A stretch of 53,801 bases of DNA from Dickeya oryzae (GCF_009372235.1 NZ_ML762923.1:1-53801); one strand, 5' to 3'; counted from the first letter of the stretch, positions 27,561 through 37,508 are shown. Made by a program: numbers and translations. The notes: generated by a model from the letters alone, not told the origin.

Positions 27561-29006
27561 ATGACCACACATTTGGTTTGGTTTCGCCACGATTTACGCC
27601 TTACCGATAATCTGGCGTTACACGCCGCCTGTCAGGATGCTGACGCGCGGGTGGAAGCGGTGTTTATCGCCACGCCGCAGCAGTGGGCCAGCCATGATAT
27701 GGCACCCTGTCAGGCCGCTTTTTTACTGGGTAATTTACGCTGTCTGCAACAGGCACTGCAGGAGAAAGGCATCCCGCTGCACTACCAGCAATGTGATGAT
27801 TTTGCCACCAGTGTGCGCTGGCTGGCTGATTTTTGCCGCGAGCGTCAGGTCACGCAGTTGTTTTACAACCGCCAGTATGAATGGAATGAACGCCAGCGCG
27901 ATGAGCAACTGACTCAGGCTTTGGCGGGTGTGACCGTGTGTCGGACGTTTGATGACAGCCTGTTATTACCGCCGGGCAGCGTGGTGACCGGGTCTGGTGA
28001 TATGTACAAGGTGTTTACACCATTCCGCTCTGCCTTTATCAAACGCCTGCAACAGCAGGATGTCAGCTCGTTACCTGCGCCGGTAGCCCGACAGCAGGGG
28101 GATGTCACGCTGGTGCCGCTGGCACCGTTCGATTATCCGCAAGCTGAGGTGCATGCCGATTTTCCGGTTGGTGAAACGGCGGCGGTGCAGCGTCTGCGTC
28201 AGTTTTGCCGCGAACGGGTGGCGTTCTACCATGAGTTACGCGACCTGCCTGCGCGACCTGCTACCAGCAAGCTATCACCCTATCTGGCGCTGGGAGTGCT
28301 GTCACCACGCCAGTGTTTCAACCGGTTAAGAATGGAACACCCGGACTGGTTGGCCCGGCCGGAAAGCGGCGCGTTTACCTGGTTCAACGAGCTGGTATGG
28401 CGTGAGTTTTACCGCCACCTGTTGGTGTTTAGCCCGTCGTTGTGTCGGCACCAGCCGTTTATTGGCTGGACGCGGCGCGTAGCCTGGCGCAACGCCCCGG
28501 ATGAACTGGCCGCGTGGCAGCGCGGGGAAACGGGGTATCCTATCGTTGATGCGGCGATGCGTCAGTTAAATCAGACCGGCTGGATGCATAACCGGCTTCG
28601 CATGATCTGCGCCAGTTTTCTGGTGAAAGATCTCCTGATCGACTGGCGTGAAGGTGAGCGTTATTTCATGAGCCGTCTATTGGACGGCGATTTGGCGGCC
28701 AATAATGGCGGCTGGCAGTGGGCTGCCTCCACCGGTACCGACGCTGCGCCATATTTCCGTATTTTCAATCCGACCACTCAGGGTGAGCGCTTCGACCCGG
28801 ACGGTGAGTTCATTCGATATTGGATACCCGAACTGGCGCAGATTCCGGGCAAGGCGGTCCATCAGCCCCATGACTGGGCTGCCCGCCAGCACCGGCGTAT
28901 CGATTATCCGGCACCGATTGTCGATCATAAACAGGCGCGCACGCGCACGCTGGCAGCATTCGAGGCTGCCAGGCAGGAAGCGGCATCATCGCCACAACAG
29001 CATTAA
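27561..29006 (+). CDS. phrB: Deoxyribodipyrimidine photolyase (CPD photolyase)
   Basis: A 481-residue photolyase (E. coli PhrB 472) that repairs cyclobutane pyrimidine dimers with blue or near-UV light, using FADH- and a folate antenna. An N-terminal Rossmann domain (MTTHLVWFRHDLRLTDNLAL) precedes the helical FAD domain. There the motifs TSKLSPYLALGVLSPRQ, WFNELVWREFYRHLL, GYPIVDAAMRQLNQTGWMHN and DGDLAANNGGWQWAASTGTD are intact. AAGGATGGTTC lies ahead of the ATG. ybgI starts 15 bp after it, suggesting co-transcription. Confidence 0.97.
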   Translation: MTTHLVWFRHDLRLTDNLALHAACQDADARVEAVFIATPQQWASHDMAPCQAAFLLGNLRCLQQALQEKGIPLHYQQCDDFATSVRWLADFCRERQVTQLFYNRQYEWNERQRDEQLTQALAGVTVCRTFDDSLLLPPGSVVTGSGDMYKVFTPFRSAFIKRLQQQDVSSLPAPVARQQGDVTLVPLAPFDYPQAEVHADFPVGETAAVQRLRQFCRERVAFYHELRDLPARPATSKLSPYLALGVLSPRQCFNRLRMEHPDWLARPESGAFTWFNELVWREFYRHLLVFSPSLCRHQPFIGWTRRVAWRNAPDELAAWQRGETGYPIVDAAMRQLNQTGWMHNRLRMICASFLVKDLLIDWREGERYFMSRLLDGDLAANNGGWQWAASTGTDAAPYFRIFNPTTQGERFDPDGEFIRYWIPELAQIPGKAVHQPHDWAARQHRRIDYPAPIVDHKQARTRTLAAFEAARQEAASSPQQH

Positions 29007-29020
29007 GGAGCACAAGAGCT

Positions 29021-29764
29021 ATGCGTAATACAGAACTGGAAAGCCTGATTAACGGTTTTCTGAATGTGGCTGCGTTTCAGGATTACGGCCCTAATGGATT
29101 ACAGGTAGAAGGGCGCGGTGACGTGCAGCGTATCGTGACCGGTGTGACGGCGTGTCAGGCTTTGCTGGATGCGGCAGTCGCGCAGCAAGCCGATGCGGTG
29201 CTGGTCCATCATGGCTACTTCTGGCGTAACGAACCGGCGGTGGTACGCGGCATGAAACGTCAGCGTCTGAAAACCTTGCTGGCGAATGATCTTAATTTAT
29301 ATGGTTACCACCTGCCGTTAGATGCTCACCCGCAAATCGGTAATAACGCCCAACTGGCGGCGATGCTGGATATTCAGGTTCTGGGCGACATTGAGCCGCT
29401 GTTGCCGTATGGCGAACTCGCTCAACCGTGTAGCGGTGACGCGTTGCGCCACAAACTGGAAGGGGTGCTGGAGCGAGCGGTGCTGCACTGTGGTGACAAC
29501 GCACCAGCACAGATCCGGCGTATTGCCTGGTGTACGGGGGGCGGGCAAGGTTTTATCGATCAGACGGCGGACTTCGGTGTTGATGCGTTCATCACCGGTG
29601 AGGTGTCGGAAAAAACGATTCATACCGCTCGTGAAATGGGGCTACATTTCTACGCTGCCGGGCATCATGCCACTGAGCGTGCCGGTATTCGTGCATTAGG
29701 TGAGTGGCTTACGGCACAACACGGTTTTGACGTGACATTTATCGATATCCCAAACCCGGCGTAG
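29021..29764 (+). CDS. ybgI: YbgI, NIF3/DUF34 family metal-binding protein
   Basis: A 247-residue protein, same length as E. coli YbgI. The family forms a toroidal hexamer with a two-metal site; ligands are seen in LVHHGYFW near the middle of the N-terminal half, in the DAHPQIGNN segment, and in the C-terminal AGHHATERAG. Its biochemical role is unsettled; it is often labelled a GTP cyclohydrolase type 2 homologue without proof. It sits between phrB and pxpB, all on one strand, as in E. coli, where ybgH intervenes before ybgI. Confidence 0.95.
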   Translation: MRNTELESLINGFLNVAAFQDYGPNGLQVEGRGDVQRIVTGVTACQALLDAAVAQQADAVLVHHGYFWRNEPAVVRGMKRQRLKTLLANDLNLYGYHLPLDAHPQIGNNAQLAAMLDIQVLGDIEPLLPYGELAQPCSGDALRHKLEGVLERAVLHCGDNAPAQIRRIAWCTGGGQGFIDQTADFGVDAFITGEVSEKTIHTAREMGLHFYAAGHHATERAGIRALGEWLTAQHGFDVTFIDIPNPA

Positions 29765-29826
29765 AGCCGACCCGGTTTGGATGAGGCCGTCGCGAGATAG
29801 TGCAGATACATCAGTCGGGAGGTGGA

Positions 29827-30486
29827 ATGCAACGTGCACGCTGTTATTTACTGGGTGAGAGAGCGGTGGTGCTGGAGCTGGAACCGCCGTTACGACTGGA
29901 AAGCCAGCAGCGGATCTGGGGGCTGGCAGAGCGTTTGACCGGGCATGACGAGGTCAGTGAAGTCATTCCTGGCATGAATAACCTGACGGTGGTGCTCAAA
30001 CATCCCCGTAAACAGGCGCTGGATGCCATCGAGCGGCTGCAACGGTGGTGGGAAGAGAGTGCATCCTTCGCGCAAGAGCAGGCCCGTGACGTTGATATTC
30101 CGGTGACGTATGGCGGTGATTACGGCCCGGACCTGACAACAGTGGCTGAGCACTGCGGTATGACGCCGAAGCAGGTGGTAGAACGTCACGCAGCCGGGCG
30201 TTATGTGGTCTATTTTCTGGGTTTCCAGCCCGGTTTCCCTTATCTGGGCGGGTTGGATGAGGCACTGTTTACCCCTCGTCGTGCCGAACCACGCGTGCAG
30301 GTGCCCGCCGGTTCGGTCGGGATTGGCGGCAATCAAACCGGTATCTACCCGCTCAGTACGCCGGGCGGCTGGCAACTGATTGGCCAGACATCGCTGGCGT
30401 TATTCCAGCCGACGCAAACGCCACCGGTGTTGCTAAGGCCGGGTGACCGGGTGCGTTTTATACCCCAGCGGGAGGGAATATGCTGA
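29827..30486 (+). CDS. pxpB: 5-oxoprolinase subunit PxpB
   Basis: A 219-residue subunit (E. coli YbgJ 218) of the prokaryotic ATP-dependent 5-oxoprolinase PxpABC, which recycles 5-oxoproline to glutamate. The start [15 protein letters not shown] follows GGGAGGTGGA; a longer frame from 29800 is not conserved. KipI-type signatures are [18 protein letters not shown] and [18 protein letters not shown]. It overlaps pxpC by 7 bp (ATGCTGA). Confidence 0.96.
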   Translation: MQRARCYLLGERAVVLELEPPLRLESQQRIWGLAERLTGHDEVSEVIPGMNNLTVVLKHPRKQALDAIERLQRWWEESASFAQEQARDVDIPVTYGGDYGPDLTTVAEHCGMTPKQVVERHAAGRYVVYFLGFQPGFPYLGGLDEALFTPRRAEPRVQVPAGSVGIGGNQTGIYPLSTPGGWQLIGQTSLALFQPTQTPPVLLRPGDRVRFIPQREGIC

Positions 30487-31409
30487 AGATTATTCGCGCA
30501 GGGTTGCAAACCACTGTGCAGGATCTCGGTCGCCCCGGCTGGCGCCAATTGGGGATCAGCCAGTGTGGCGCGCTGGATAGTCCAGCGTTGAAACTCGCCA
30601 ATCTGTTGGTGGGGAATGAAGCGAATGCGGCAGCACTGGAGATTACGTTGGGGCAACTGGTGGTGACGTTTACCGCACCATGCTGGATAGCGTTGACTGG
30701 TGCCGATTGCCACGCCTTATTGGACGGTAAAACGTTGTGGACCGGCTGGCGTTTTGCGGTACAAAAAGGCCAGACGCTACGCCTGCGTTCGCCGCGTAAC
30801 GGTATGCGCAGCTATCTGGCGGTATCCGGAGGGATTGCCGTACCAGAGATACTAGGCTCCCGCAGTACTGACCTGAAAGCCGGGATTGGTGGGCTGGAAG
30901 GGCGACTGCTGGCGGAAGGCGATGTGCTCCCGTTAGGAAAACCGGCACGTTTACCCGAACGTTCAGTAGGGGTGAAGCAACTGCTGTTCAGTAACCGGGT
31001 ACGTGTGTTGCCAGGGCCGGAATATCAGGAGTTTAGCGAAGAGGCGCGCGATAATTTCTGGCGCACTGGTTGGCACCTAAGTCCACACAGTAACCGTATG
31101 GGGTACCGTCTGTTGGGGCCGGAGTTAGTTCGTGAAAAACAGCGAGAAATGCTGTCGCACGGCCTGTTGCCGGGAGTGATTCAGGTACCGCATAACGGCA
31201 AGCCCATCGTACTGATGGCTGATGCGCAGACTACCGGCGGTTATCCGCGTATCGGTTGTGTGATTGACGCTGATCTTTACAACATGGCGCAGTTGCGTCT
31301 GGGGGAGCCGGTGCATTTTATTCGTTGTTCGCTGGATGAGGCTCAACGAGCATGGCAGGAGCAGTCTCGCTACCTGGAACAGATTGCCTGGAGGTTACAT
31401 GGTCATTGA
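30480..31409 (+). CDS. pxpC: 5-oxoprolinase subunit PxpC
   Basis: A 309-residue subunit (E. coli YbgK 310), KipA/AHS2 family, working with PxpB and PxpA. It begins [20 protein letters not shown], the typical biotin-carboxylase-like cyclophilin fold entry, and carries [34 protein letters not shown] near the C-terminal half, shown here only as a landmark near nt 31155-31260. It overlaps pxpB by 7 bp and pxpA by 11 bp, so all three are translated together. Confidence 0.96.
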   Translation: MLKIIRAGLQTTVQDLGRPGWRQLGISQCGALDSPALKLANLLVGNEANAAALEITLGQLVVTFTAPCWIALTGADCHALLDGKTLWTGWRFAVQKGQTLRLRSPRNGMRSYLAVSGGIAVPEILGSRSTDLKAGIGGLEGRLLAEGDVLPLGKPARLPERSVGVKQLLFSNRVRVLPGPEYQEFSEEARDNFWRTGWHLSPHSNRMGYRLLGPELVREKQREMLSHGLLPGVIQVPHNGKPIVLMADAQTTGGYPRIGCVIDADLYNMAQLRLGEPVHFIRCSLDEAQRAWQEQSRYLEQIAWRLHGH

Positions 31410-32136
31410 TTTGAATGCCGATTTGGGAGAAGGCGGTCAACATGACGAGGCGTTGCTACAACTGGTTTCCTCCGCCAACATCGCTTGTGGTTTTCATGCT
31501 GGCGATGCCAGTTTGATGCGCCAGTCGGTACGCTGGGCTATTCAGTATGGCGTGGCTATCGGGGCTCACCCGAGCTTTTTTGATCGCGAAAACTTTGGCC
31601 GGACGGCCATGAACGTACCGCCGGAAACGGTATACGCACAGGTGCTGTATCAGATTGGTGCCCTGGCGGCGATCGTTAAGGCAGAAGGGGCGCGCCTGTT
31701 TCATGTGAAGCCGCATGGCATGCTCTACAATCAGGCCGCGCGCGATCCGGCGCTGGCAGAGGCGATTGCCCGTGCAGTAGCAGCGGTCGACTCGTCGTTG
31801 TGTCTGGTTGGGCTGGCGGGGAGTGAATTGATTCATGCCGGTCAACGCGCCGGCTTGAAGTGCCGTCAGGAGGTTTTTGCTGATCGCAGCTATCAGGCCG
31901 ATGGTTCGTTGGTGCCGCGTGATCAGCCTTCTGCCGTGATCAGTAGCAACGAACTGGCGTTGGCTCAGACGCTGGAGATGGTGCAGCGTCAGCGGGTTCG
32001 GGCTCAGGATGGTAGCTGGGTCTCAGTACAGGCAGAAACGGTTTGCTTGCATGGCGACAACGCACATGCGTTGGTGTTTGCCCGTCGGCTTAGGGAGAGT
32101 TTCACGCAGTACGGCATACAGGTTACGGCCCGTTAG
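31399..32136 (+). CDS. pxpA: 5-oxoprolinase subunit PxpA (LamB/YcsF family)
   Basis: A 245-residue subunit (E. coli YbgL 244). The start is the ATG at 31399, with TGGAGG four bases upstream; a longer frame from 31264 lies wholly inside pxpC. Conserved sequence is plain: [38 protein letters not shown] and [13 protein letters not shown]. It is the last gene of pxpBCA and ends ahead of a hairpin shared with gltA. In E. coli nei follows; here it is absent. Confidence 0.96.
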   Translation: MVIDLNADLGEGGQHDEALLQLVSSANIACGFHAGDASLMRQSVRWAIQYGVAIGAHPSFFDRENFGRTAMNVPPETVYAQVLYQIGALAAIVKAEGARLFHVKPHGMLYNQAARDPALAEAIARAVAAVDSSLCLVGLAGSELIHAGQRAGLKCRQEVFADRSYQADGSLVPRDQPSAVISSNELALAQTLEMVQRQRVRAQDGSWVSVQAETVCLHGDNAHALVFARRLRESFTQYGIQVTAR

Positions 32137-32161
32137 CGGAATGCGGGCATACGCTGAAAAT

Positions 32162-32190
32162 AACAAGGTCGGGTAATACCCGACCTTGTT
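32162..32190. terminator. Hairpin between convergent pxpA and gltA
   Basis: A perfect 12-bp inverted repeat, AACAAGGTCGGG and CCCGACCTTGTT, with a 5-nt loop. It lies 26 bp after pxpA and 20 bp after gltA. The T tracts are short on both strands, yet its position between convergent genes suggests bidirectional termination. Confidence 0.75.
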
Positions 32191-32209
32191 GCACTAACCG
32201 TGACGACGC

Positions 32210-33496
32210 TTAGCGTTTGGTGACTGACGGCTCGAAGTCGCGTTCGGTGTGACCGGTATACAGCTGACGCGGACGCGCGATCTTCAGCCCTTCGCCGTGC
32301 ATTTCGCTCCAGTGAGCAATCCAGCCGACAGTACGAGCCATCGCGAAAATCACCGTGAACATGGTAGACGGAATCCCCATGGCTTTCAGAATGATGCCTG
32401 AGTAGAAGTCCACGTTCGGGTAGAGTTTACGCTCAATGAAGTACGGGTCATTCAGCGCGATGTTTTCCAGCTCCATCGCCACTTCCAGCAGGTCGTCTTT
32501 TGTCCCCAGTTCTTTCAGCACTTCATGACAGGTCTGACGCATTACGGTAGCGCGTGGGTCGTAGTTCTTGTACACGCGATGACCAAAGCCCATCAGACGG
32601 AACGAATCGTTCTTGTCCTTGGCGCGTTTGATAAAGGCCGGAATGTGCTCCACAGAACTGATTTCTTCCAGCATACGCAGACAGGCTTCGTTGGCGCCGC
32701 CATGTGCCGGCCCCCAGAGTGAAGCAATACCAGCGGCGATACACGCGAACGGGTTAGCGCCGGAGGAACCAGCAGTACGCACGGTAGAGGTGGACGCATT
32801 CTGTTCATGGTCAGCATGCAGAATCAGGATGCGGTCCATTGCACGTTCCAGCACCGGATTGACGACGTACTCTTCACACGGCGTTGAGAACATCATGTGC
32901 AGGAAGTTACCCGCATAGGACAGGTCGTTACGTGGGTACACAAACGGCTGGCCGATGGAGTATTTATAACACATGGCCGCGACGGTCGGCATTTTCGACA
33001 GCAGGCGATAAGCGGCGATTTCACGGTGACGTTCGTTTCCGATATCTAACGAGTCATGGTAGAACGCGGCCAGCGCGCCCGTTACGCCGCACAACACCGC
33101 CATGGGGTGGGAGTCGCGACGAAAACCGTGGAACAGACGCGTGATCTGCTCGTGAATCATGGTGTGGCGGGTTACGGTGGTCTTGAACGTGTCATATTGT
33201 TCTTGTGTCGGCGCTTCGCCAAACAACAGGATATAACAGACTTCCAGATAGTTGGACTTTTCCGCCAGTTGCGCAATCGGATAGCCGCGGTGCAGCAGTA
33301 CGCCCACATCGCCGTCAATGTAAGTGATTTTGGATTCGCAGGATGCGGTGGAAGTGAAACCGGGGTCAAATGTGAAATAACCTTTAGAACCTAGGCTACG
33401 AATATCGATTTCATCGTTGCCAAGCGTACCAGACAGGACATTCAGCTCAATCGCTTCATTGCCGTCTATTGTAAGCGTTGCTTTTTTATCAGCCAT
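32210..33496 (-). CDS. gltA: Citrate synthase (type II)
   Basis: A 428-residue enzyme (E. coli GltA 427), first step of the TCA cycle: oxaloacetate plus acetyl-CoA to citrate. The hexameric, NADH-inhibited type II form is indicated by length and the N-terminal extension. Catalytic signatures are [12 protein letters not shown], where the His binds oxaloacetate, [14 protein letters not shown], and [13 protein letters not shown]. It is divergent from sdhCDAB across a 677-bp control region. Confidence 0.98.
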   Translation of the reverse strand: MADKKATLTIDGNEAIELNVLSGTLGNDEIDIRSLGSKGYFTFDPGFTSTASCESKITYIDGDVGVLLHRGYPIAQLAEKSNYLEVCYILLFGEAPTQEQYDTFKTTVTRHTMIHEQITRLFHGFRRDSHPMAVLCGVTGALAAFYHDSLDIGNERHREIAAYRLLSKMPTVAAMCYKYSIGQPFVYPRNDLSYAGNFLHMMFSTPCEEYVVNPVLERAMDRILILHADHEQNASTSTVRTAGSSGANPFACIAAGIASLWGPAHGGANEACLRMLEEISSVEHIPAFIKRAKDKNDSFRLMGFGHRVYKNYDPRATVMRQTCHEVLKELGTKDDLLEVAMELENIALNDPYFIERKLYPNVDFYSGIILKAMGIPSTMFTVIFAMARTVGWIAHWSEMHGEGLKIARPRQLYTGHTERDFEPSVTKR

Positions 33497-33917
33497 TTAC
33501 AGTCTCCTTAGCGCTTTAATCTTTAATTTTAAAAATTCGTCACTGCAGAAATACCGTCATGCCCGCACGCTGGACAAAGTAAACAGACCAGACGTCGCCC
33601 TGTAGTTGGAGACCAGACTGTCGTCGGCAACCAAATCGGGTACAGAGTTGACAATTATCGTCAGGCGTATTGTCAGGCGGTCACAGTCAGGATGAACTCG
33701 TCATCTCCCAGCTCGGGTTTTAGCCCTGTCCTGCTCTAATTGTAGCCAGTACTTATAATTTTTCCGGGGACTTTGTTTCCCACTGTTACATAACTTTGGT
33801 GAATGGGAAAGAGCTACCAATGAGCTTTAACAGGACAACAGGTTTCTTGGGTTCTAGTTGTAATTTAAATGTTTAATATTTGTCAAATCAGATAATTAAT
33901 TTTATATAAATTGTGAA

Positions 33918-33939
33918 ATTCGTGATCTCAATCACTGTT
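33918..33939. promoter_or_regulatory. CRP-like site upstream of sdhC
   Basis: CGTGA (33921-33925), 6 bp, TCACT (33932-33936) match 8 of 10 core positions of the CRP consensus. The centre is about 80 bp upstream of the predicted sdh transcription start. Confidence 0.55.
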
Positions 33940-33973
33940 CAGGGCAAATGTGCCCAAACAGTTTGTAGGGTAA

Positions 33974-34002
33974 TTGTAATAAGAATGTGAAGTGCCTATA
34001 CT
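33974..34002 (+). promoter_or_regulatory. sdhCDAB-sucABCD promoter
   Basis: TTGTAA (33974-33979), a 17-bp spacer and TATACT (33997-34002), giving a start near 34009. It is the best-matched sigma-70 promoter in the gap. Confidence 0.7.
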
Positions 34003-34173
34003 GCCGCCAGGTCTCCGGAATACCCTGCAGTAGGAGCACCCAGTGTGATCGGTTTGTGCGGATGAAAATAAAGGATCGTATCCAGCCGTACATTGACAGA
34101 GATAAACATCATCTCACCGCCCACACTGTCTGACCCCACAACAGGTCCGGAGGAAGAAAATAATAAAAGCTGT

Positions 34174-34563
34174 GTGGGCAAACTCGTGAAAAAACAAAGA
34201 CCTGTCAATCTGGATCTGCAAACGATCCGGTTCCCCGTTACCGCGATAGCATCTATTCTTCACCGTGTCTCCGGCGTTATAACGTTTGTTGCTGTAGGTA
34301 TTCTATTGTGGCTGTTGGGCCTGTCTCTCTCTTCGCCAGAAGGGTTTGCGCAGGCGGCGGCCATCATGGGCAGCTTCATCGTGAAATTCGTTGTCTGGGG
34401 CATTTTGACCGCACTGGCCTATCATATAGTAGGTGGTCTGCGTCATCTGTTGATGGATTTCGGCTATATCGAAGAGAACTTCGAGGCGGGATCACGTACT
34501 GCAAAAACCTCTTTCATCATTACTGTCGTGCTTTCATTTTTGGCTGGAGTCCTCGTATGGTAA
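34174..34563 (+). CDS. sdhC: Succinate dehydrogenase cytochrome b556 subunit
   Basis: A 129-residue membrane anchor, the same length as E. coli SdhC if started at GTG 34174 ([20 protein letters not shown]). Three membrane helices. The quinone-site SILHRVSG and the haem-ligand His in [18 protein letters not shown] are present. A longer frame reaches TTG 34093 but those 27 residues resemble nothing in the family. GGAGGAAG lies about 19 bases upstream of the GTG, too far for a usual ribosome site, so the start is the least sure point. It overlaps sdhD by 7 bp. Confidence 0.93.
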   Translation: MGKLVKKQRPVNLDLQTIRFPVTAIASILHRVSGVITFVAVGILLWLLGLSLSSPEGFAQAAAIMGSFIVKFVVWGILTALAYHIVGGLRHLLMDFGYIEENFEAGSRTAKTSFIITVVLSFLAGVLVW

Positions 34564-34904
34564 GCAATGCCTCCGCATTGGGGCGTAATGGCGTACACGA
34601 TTGGTTATTACTTCGCGCTTCTGCCATCGTCATCGTGCTGTATGTCCTGTATATCGTTGGTTTTGTAGCCAGCGCCGGTAACCTCACGTATGAAGTCTGG
34701 CGTGGTTTCTTCGCCATGCATCTCACTAAGGTGTTCACCCTGCTGACGCTGTTCGCCATTCTGGTTCATGCCTGGATCGGGATGTGGCAGGTGTTGACTG
34801 ACTATATCAAACCGCTGGCTATCCGGCTGACGTTGCAGCTGGCTATCGTCGTCGCGTTGTTGGTGTACGTCATTTATGGAACTGTTGTGGTGTGGGGTGC
34901 GTGA
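34557..34904 (+). CDS. sdhD: Succinate dehydrogenase membrane anchor subunit
   Basis: A 115-residue, three-helix anchor (E. coli SdhD 115). It binds haem b with SdhC through the His in [16 protein letters not shown], and the Asp-Tyr pair that follows lines the ubiquinone site. It starts inside the sdhC stop region (ATGGTAA) and its TGA overlaps the sdhA ATG by one base, so translation is coupled along the operon. Confidence 0.97.
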   Translation: MVSNASALGRNGVHDWLLLRASAIVIVLYVLYIVGFVASAGNLTYEVWRGFFAMHLTKVFTLLTLFAILVHAWIGMWQVLTDYIKPLAIRLTLQLAIVVALLVYVIYGTVVVWGA

Positions 34905-36670
34905 TGAATTTGCCAGTCAGAGAGTTTGATGCCGTTGTTGTCGGCGCAGGTGGCGCAGGTATGCGCGCTGCGCTGCAGATTTCCCAAATGGGCCTGTCCT
35001 GTGCCCTGTTGTCAAAAGTGTTCCCGACCCGTTCTCATACTGTATCTGCCCAAGGGGGCATTACGGTAGCATTGGGTAATACCCATGAAGATAACTGGGA
35101 ATGGCACATGTATGACACCGTAAAAGGTTCCGACTATATCGGTGATCAGGACGCTATCGAATATATGTGTAAAACCGGTCCGGAAGCGATTCTGGAACTG
35201 GAACACATGGGGCTGCCGTTTTCCCGTCTTGATGACGGACGCATTTACCAGCGCCCGTTCGGCGGTCAGTCTAAAAATTTTGGCGGCGAGCAGGCTGCCC
35301 GTACTGCAGCGGCGGCAGACCGTACCGGTCACGCATTGTTGCATACGTTGTACCAACAGAACCTGAAAAACCACACCACGGTGTTTTCCGAGTGGTATGC
35401 GTTGGATCTGGTGAAAAACCAGGATGGCGCGGTGGTTGGATGTACGGCTATCTGCATTGAAACCGGCGAAGTCGTTTATTTCAAAGCGCGTGCTACCGTG
35501 CTGGCAACTGGCGGTGCCGGTCGTATTTATCAATCTACGACCAATGCCCACATTAATACCGGCGACGGGGTCGGCATGGCGCTGCGCGCTGGTGTCCCTG
35601 TGCAGGACATGGAAATGTGGCAGTTCCACCCGACCGGTATCGCGGGTGCGGGCGTACTGGTGACCGAAGGTTGCCGTGGCGAAGGTGGTTACCTGCTGAA
35701 TAAACACGGTGAGCGCTTCATGGAGCGTTATGCACCGAACGCTAAAGACCTGGCCGGACGTGACGTGGTAGCCCGTTCTATCATGATTGAAATTCGCGAA
35801 GGCCGTGGTTGTGATGGTCCGTGGGGGCCGCATGCCAAGCTCAAACTGGATCACTTGGGTAAAGAGGTACTGGAATCCCGTCTGCCGGGCATTCTGGAAC
35901 TGTCCCGCACGTTTGCACATGTTGACCCGGTGAAAGAGCCGATTCCGGTTATCCCGACCTGCCACTACATGATGGGGGGGATCCCGACCAAAGTGACCGG
36001 TCAGGCACTGACGGTGAATGAGAAGGGTGAGGATGTGGTGATCCCGGGTCTGTTCGCTGTAGGTGAAATCGCGTGTGTATCGGTACATGGCGCTAATCGT
36101 CTGGGCGGTAACTCGTTGCTCGACCTGGTGGTATTCGGCCGTTCTGCGGGTATGCACTTGCAGGAATCGCTAGCTGAACAGGGCGTGACGCGTGATGCCA
36201 GCGATTCTGATATCGACGCGTCGCTGGACAGACTTAACCGCTGGAATAACACCCGCTCTGGTGAAGACCCGGTGGAAATTCGCAAAGCGTTGCAGTCCTG
36301 CATGCAGAACAATTTCTCGGTATTCCGTGAAGGCGATGCCATGGCGAAGGGGCTGGAAGAGCTGAAAGTGATCCGCGAACGGCTCAAAAACGCCCGTCTG
36401 GATGATACATCCAGCGAGTTCAATACTCAGCGTATTGAATGTCTGGAACTGGATAACCTGATGGAAACGGCTTATGCCACTGCGGTATCGGCAAATTTCC
36501 GTACCGAAAGCCGTGGAGCTCACAGCCGATTCGACTATCCTGATCGTGATGACGAGAATTGGTTGTGCCATTCGCTGTATCAACCGCAAACCGAAAGCAT
36601 GACGCGCCGTGAGGTAAACATGCAGCCTAAACTGCGTCCGGCGTTCCCGCCGAAAGTGCGTACCTATTAA
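34904..36670 (+). CDS. sdhA: Succinate dehydrogenase flavoprotein subunit
   Basis: A 588-residue catalytic subunit (same length as E. coli) that oxidises succinate to fumarate with covalent FAD. I start at the ATG overlapping the sdhD stop ([17 protein letters not shown]), not the GTG four codons earlier. The dinucleotide-binding GAGGAG is at about residues 14-19, the flavinylated His is in [11 protein letters not shown] (about residue 45), and substrate motifs include HPTGI and [17 protein letters not shown]. Confidence 0.98.
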   Translation: MNLPVREFDAVVVGAGGAGMRAALQISQMGLSCALLSKVFPTRSHTVSAQGGITVALGNTHEDNWEWHMYDTVKGSDYIGDQDAIEYMCKTGPEAILELEHMGLPFSRLDDGRIYQRPFGGQSKNFGGEQAARTAAAADRTGHALLHTLYQQNLKNHTTVFSEWYALDLVKNQDGAVVGCTAICIETGEVVYFKARATVLATGGAGRIYQSTTNAHINTGDGVGMALRAGVPVQDMEMWQFHPTGIAGAGVLVTEGCRGEGGYLLNKHGERFMERYAPNAKDLAGRDVVARSIMIEIREGRGCDGPWGPHAKLKLDHLGKEVLESRLPGILELSRTFAHVDPVKEPIPVIPTCHYMMGGIPTKVTGQALTVNEKGEDVVIPGLFAVGEIACVSVHGANRLGGNSLLDLVVFGRSAGMHLQESLAEQGVTRDASDSDIDASLDRLNRWNNTRSGEDPVEIRKALQSCMQNNFSVFREGDAMAKGLEELKVIRERLKNARLDDTSSEFNTQRIECLELDNLMETAYATAVSANFRTESRGAHSRFDYPDRDDENWLCHSLYQPQTESMTRREVNMQPKLRPAFPPKVRTY

Positions 36671-36688
36671 TTTTGCGGAGAGAAAGCG

Positions 36689-37405
36689 ATGAAAGTTGAA
36701 TTTTCCATTTATCGTTATAACCCGGATGTCGATAGCGCTCCGCGCATGCAGGACTATACGCTGGAAGCGGAAGAAGGCCGTGACATGATGCTGCTCGATG
36801 CGCTGATCCGCCTCAAAGAGCAGGACCCGACACTGGCATTCCGTCGCTCCTGTCGTGAAGGGGTGTGTGGTTCCGACGGTCTGAACATGAATGGCAAGAA
36901 TGGGTTGGCCTGCATCACGCCAGTGTCCTCCCTACGCAATGGCAACAACAAAATTGTGATTCGTCCCCTGCCTGGACTGCCAGTCGTACGTGATTTGGTG
37001 GTAGACATGGGGCAGTTCTATGCTCAATATGAGAAAATTAAGCCTTACCTGTTGAATAATGGGAAGAATCCACCTTCTCGTGAGCATCTGCAGTCACCAG
37101 AGCAGCGGGAAAAACTGGATGGGCTGTACGAGTGCATCATGTGCGCATGCTGTTCGACATCCTGCCCGTCTTTCTGGTGGAACCCGGATAAGTTTGTCGG
37201 GCCTGCAGGTCTACTGGCAGCCTACCGTTTCCTGATTGACAGCCGCGATACGGAAACCAAGGCTCGCCTGGATGATCTCAACGATGCTTTCAGCGTATTC
37301 CGCTGTCACAGCATCATGAATTGCGTCAGCGTTTGTCCGAAAGGACTGAACCCGACGCGCGCTATCGGCCACATCAAGTCGATGTTGCTGCAGCGTAGCG
37401 CCTGA
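36689..37405 (+). CDS. sdhB: Succinate dehydrogenase iron-sulfur subunit
   Basis: A 238-residue subunit (E. coli SdhB 238) that carries electrons from FAD to ubiquinone. The [2Fe-2S] cysteines lie in RRSCREGVCGSDG and the NGLAC that follows. The [4Fe-4S] and [3Fe-4S] motifs are CIMCACCSTSCPSFWW and CHSIMNCVSVCPKGLNP. AGCGGAGAGAAAGCG-type purine sequence precedes the ATG, 18 bp after sdhA. Confidence 0.98.
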   Translation: MKVEFSIYRYNPDVDSAPRMQDYTLEAEEGRDMMLLDALIRLKEQDPTLAFRRSCREGVCGSDGLNMNGKNGLACITPVSSLRNGNNKIVIRPLPGLPVVRDLVVDMGQFYAQYEKIKPYLLNNGKNPPSREHLQSPEQREKLDGLYECIMCACCSTSCPSFWWNPDKFVGPAGLLAAYRFLIDSRDTETKARLDDLNDAFSVFRCHSIMNCVSVCPKGLNPTRAIGHIKSMLLQRSA

Positions 37406-37424
37406 GTTCTGGCTCTGTAGCACA

Positions 37425-37455
37425 CTGTTTCCCCCGTCGCGAGGCGGGGGAACAG
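37425..37455 (+). terminator. GC-rich hairpin after sdhB (attenuator or 3' end stabiliser)
   Basis: CTGTTTCCCCCG pairs with CGGGGGAACAG with one bulged T and an 8-nt loop, 20 bp after the sdhB stop. It is a strong stem without a U run, so it more likely protects or partly ends the sdh message than fully terminates it. sucA would still be reachable. Confidence 0.6.
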
Positions 37456-37457
37456 CA

Positions 37458-37508
37458 GGAAACCTTTAAAAGCCGGCTTGTGCGCTTAAACCGTTTTTTA
37501 AAGGTTCC
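37458..37508 (+). repeat. Second inverted repeat in the sdhB-sucA gap
   Basis: GGAAACCTTTAAAA (37458-37471) and TTTTAAAGGTTCC (37496-37508) are near-perfect inverted arms with one bulge and a 24-nt spacer. It directly follows the GC-rich hairpin at 37425-37455. The role is unknown; a processing site or folded leader of sucA are options. Confidence 0.55.

Larger units (their letters stand above)
33497..34173. promoter_or_regulatory. gltA-sdhC divergent control region
   Basis: A 677-bp AT-rich region with a CRP-like site (33918-33939) and a clear sdh promoter (33974-34002). That leaves a long sdhC leader of about 165 nt, with GGAGGAAG at 34149-34156. E. coli controls this interval with ArcA, FNR and CRP and with small RNAs acting on the sdhC leader; only the CRP-like site could be recognised here. 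A gltA promoter was not identified with confidence. Confidence 0.65.

Noticed and set aside
35012-36157. A 381-residue minus-strand frame opposite sdhA
   Set aside because: Antisense shadow of a highly conserved enzyme; His/Arg/Gln-rich composition and no recognisable domain.
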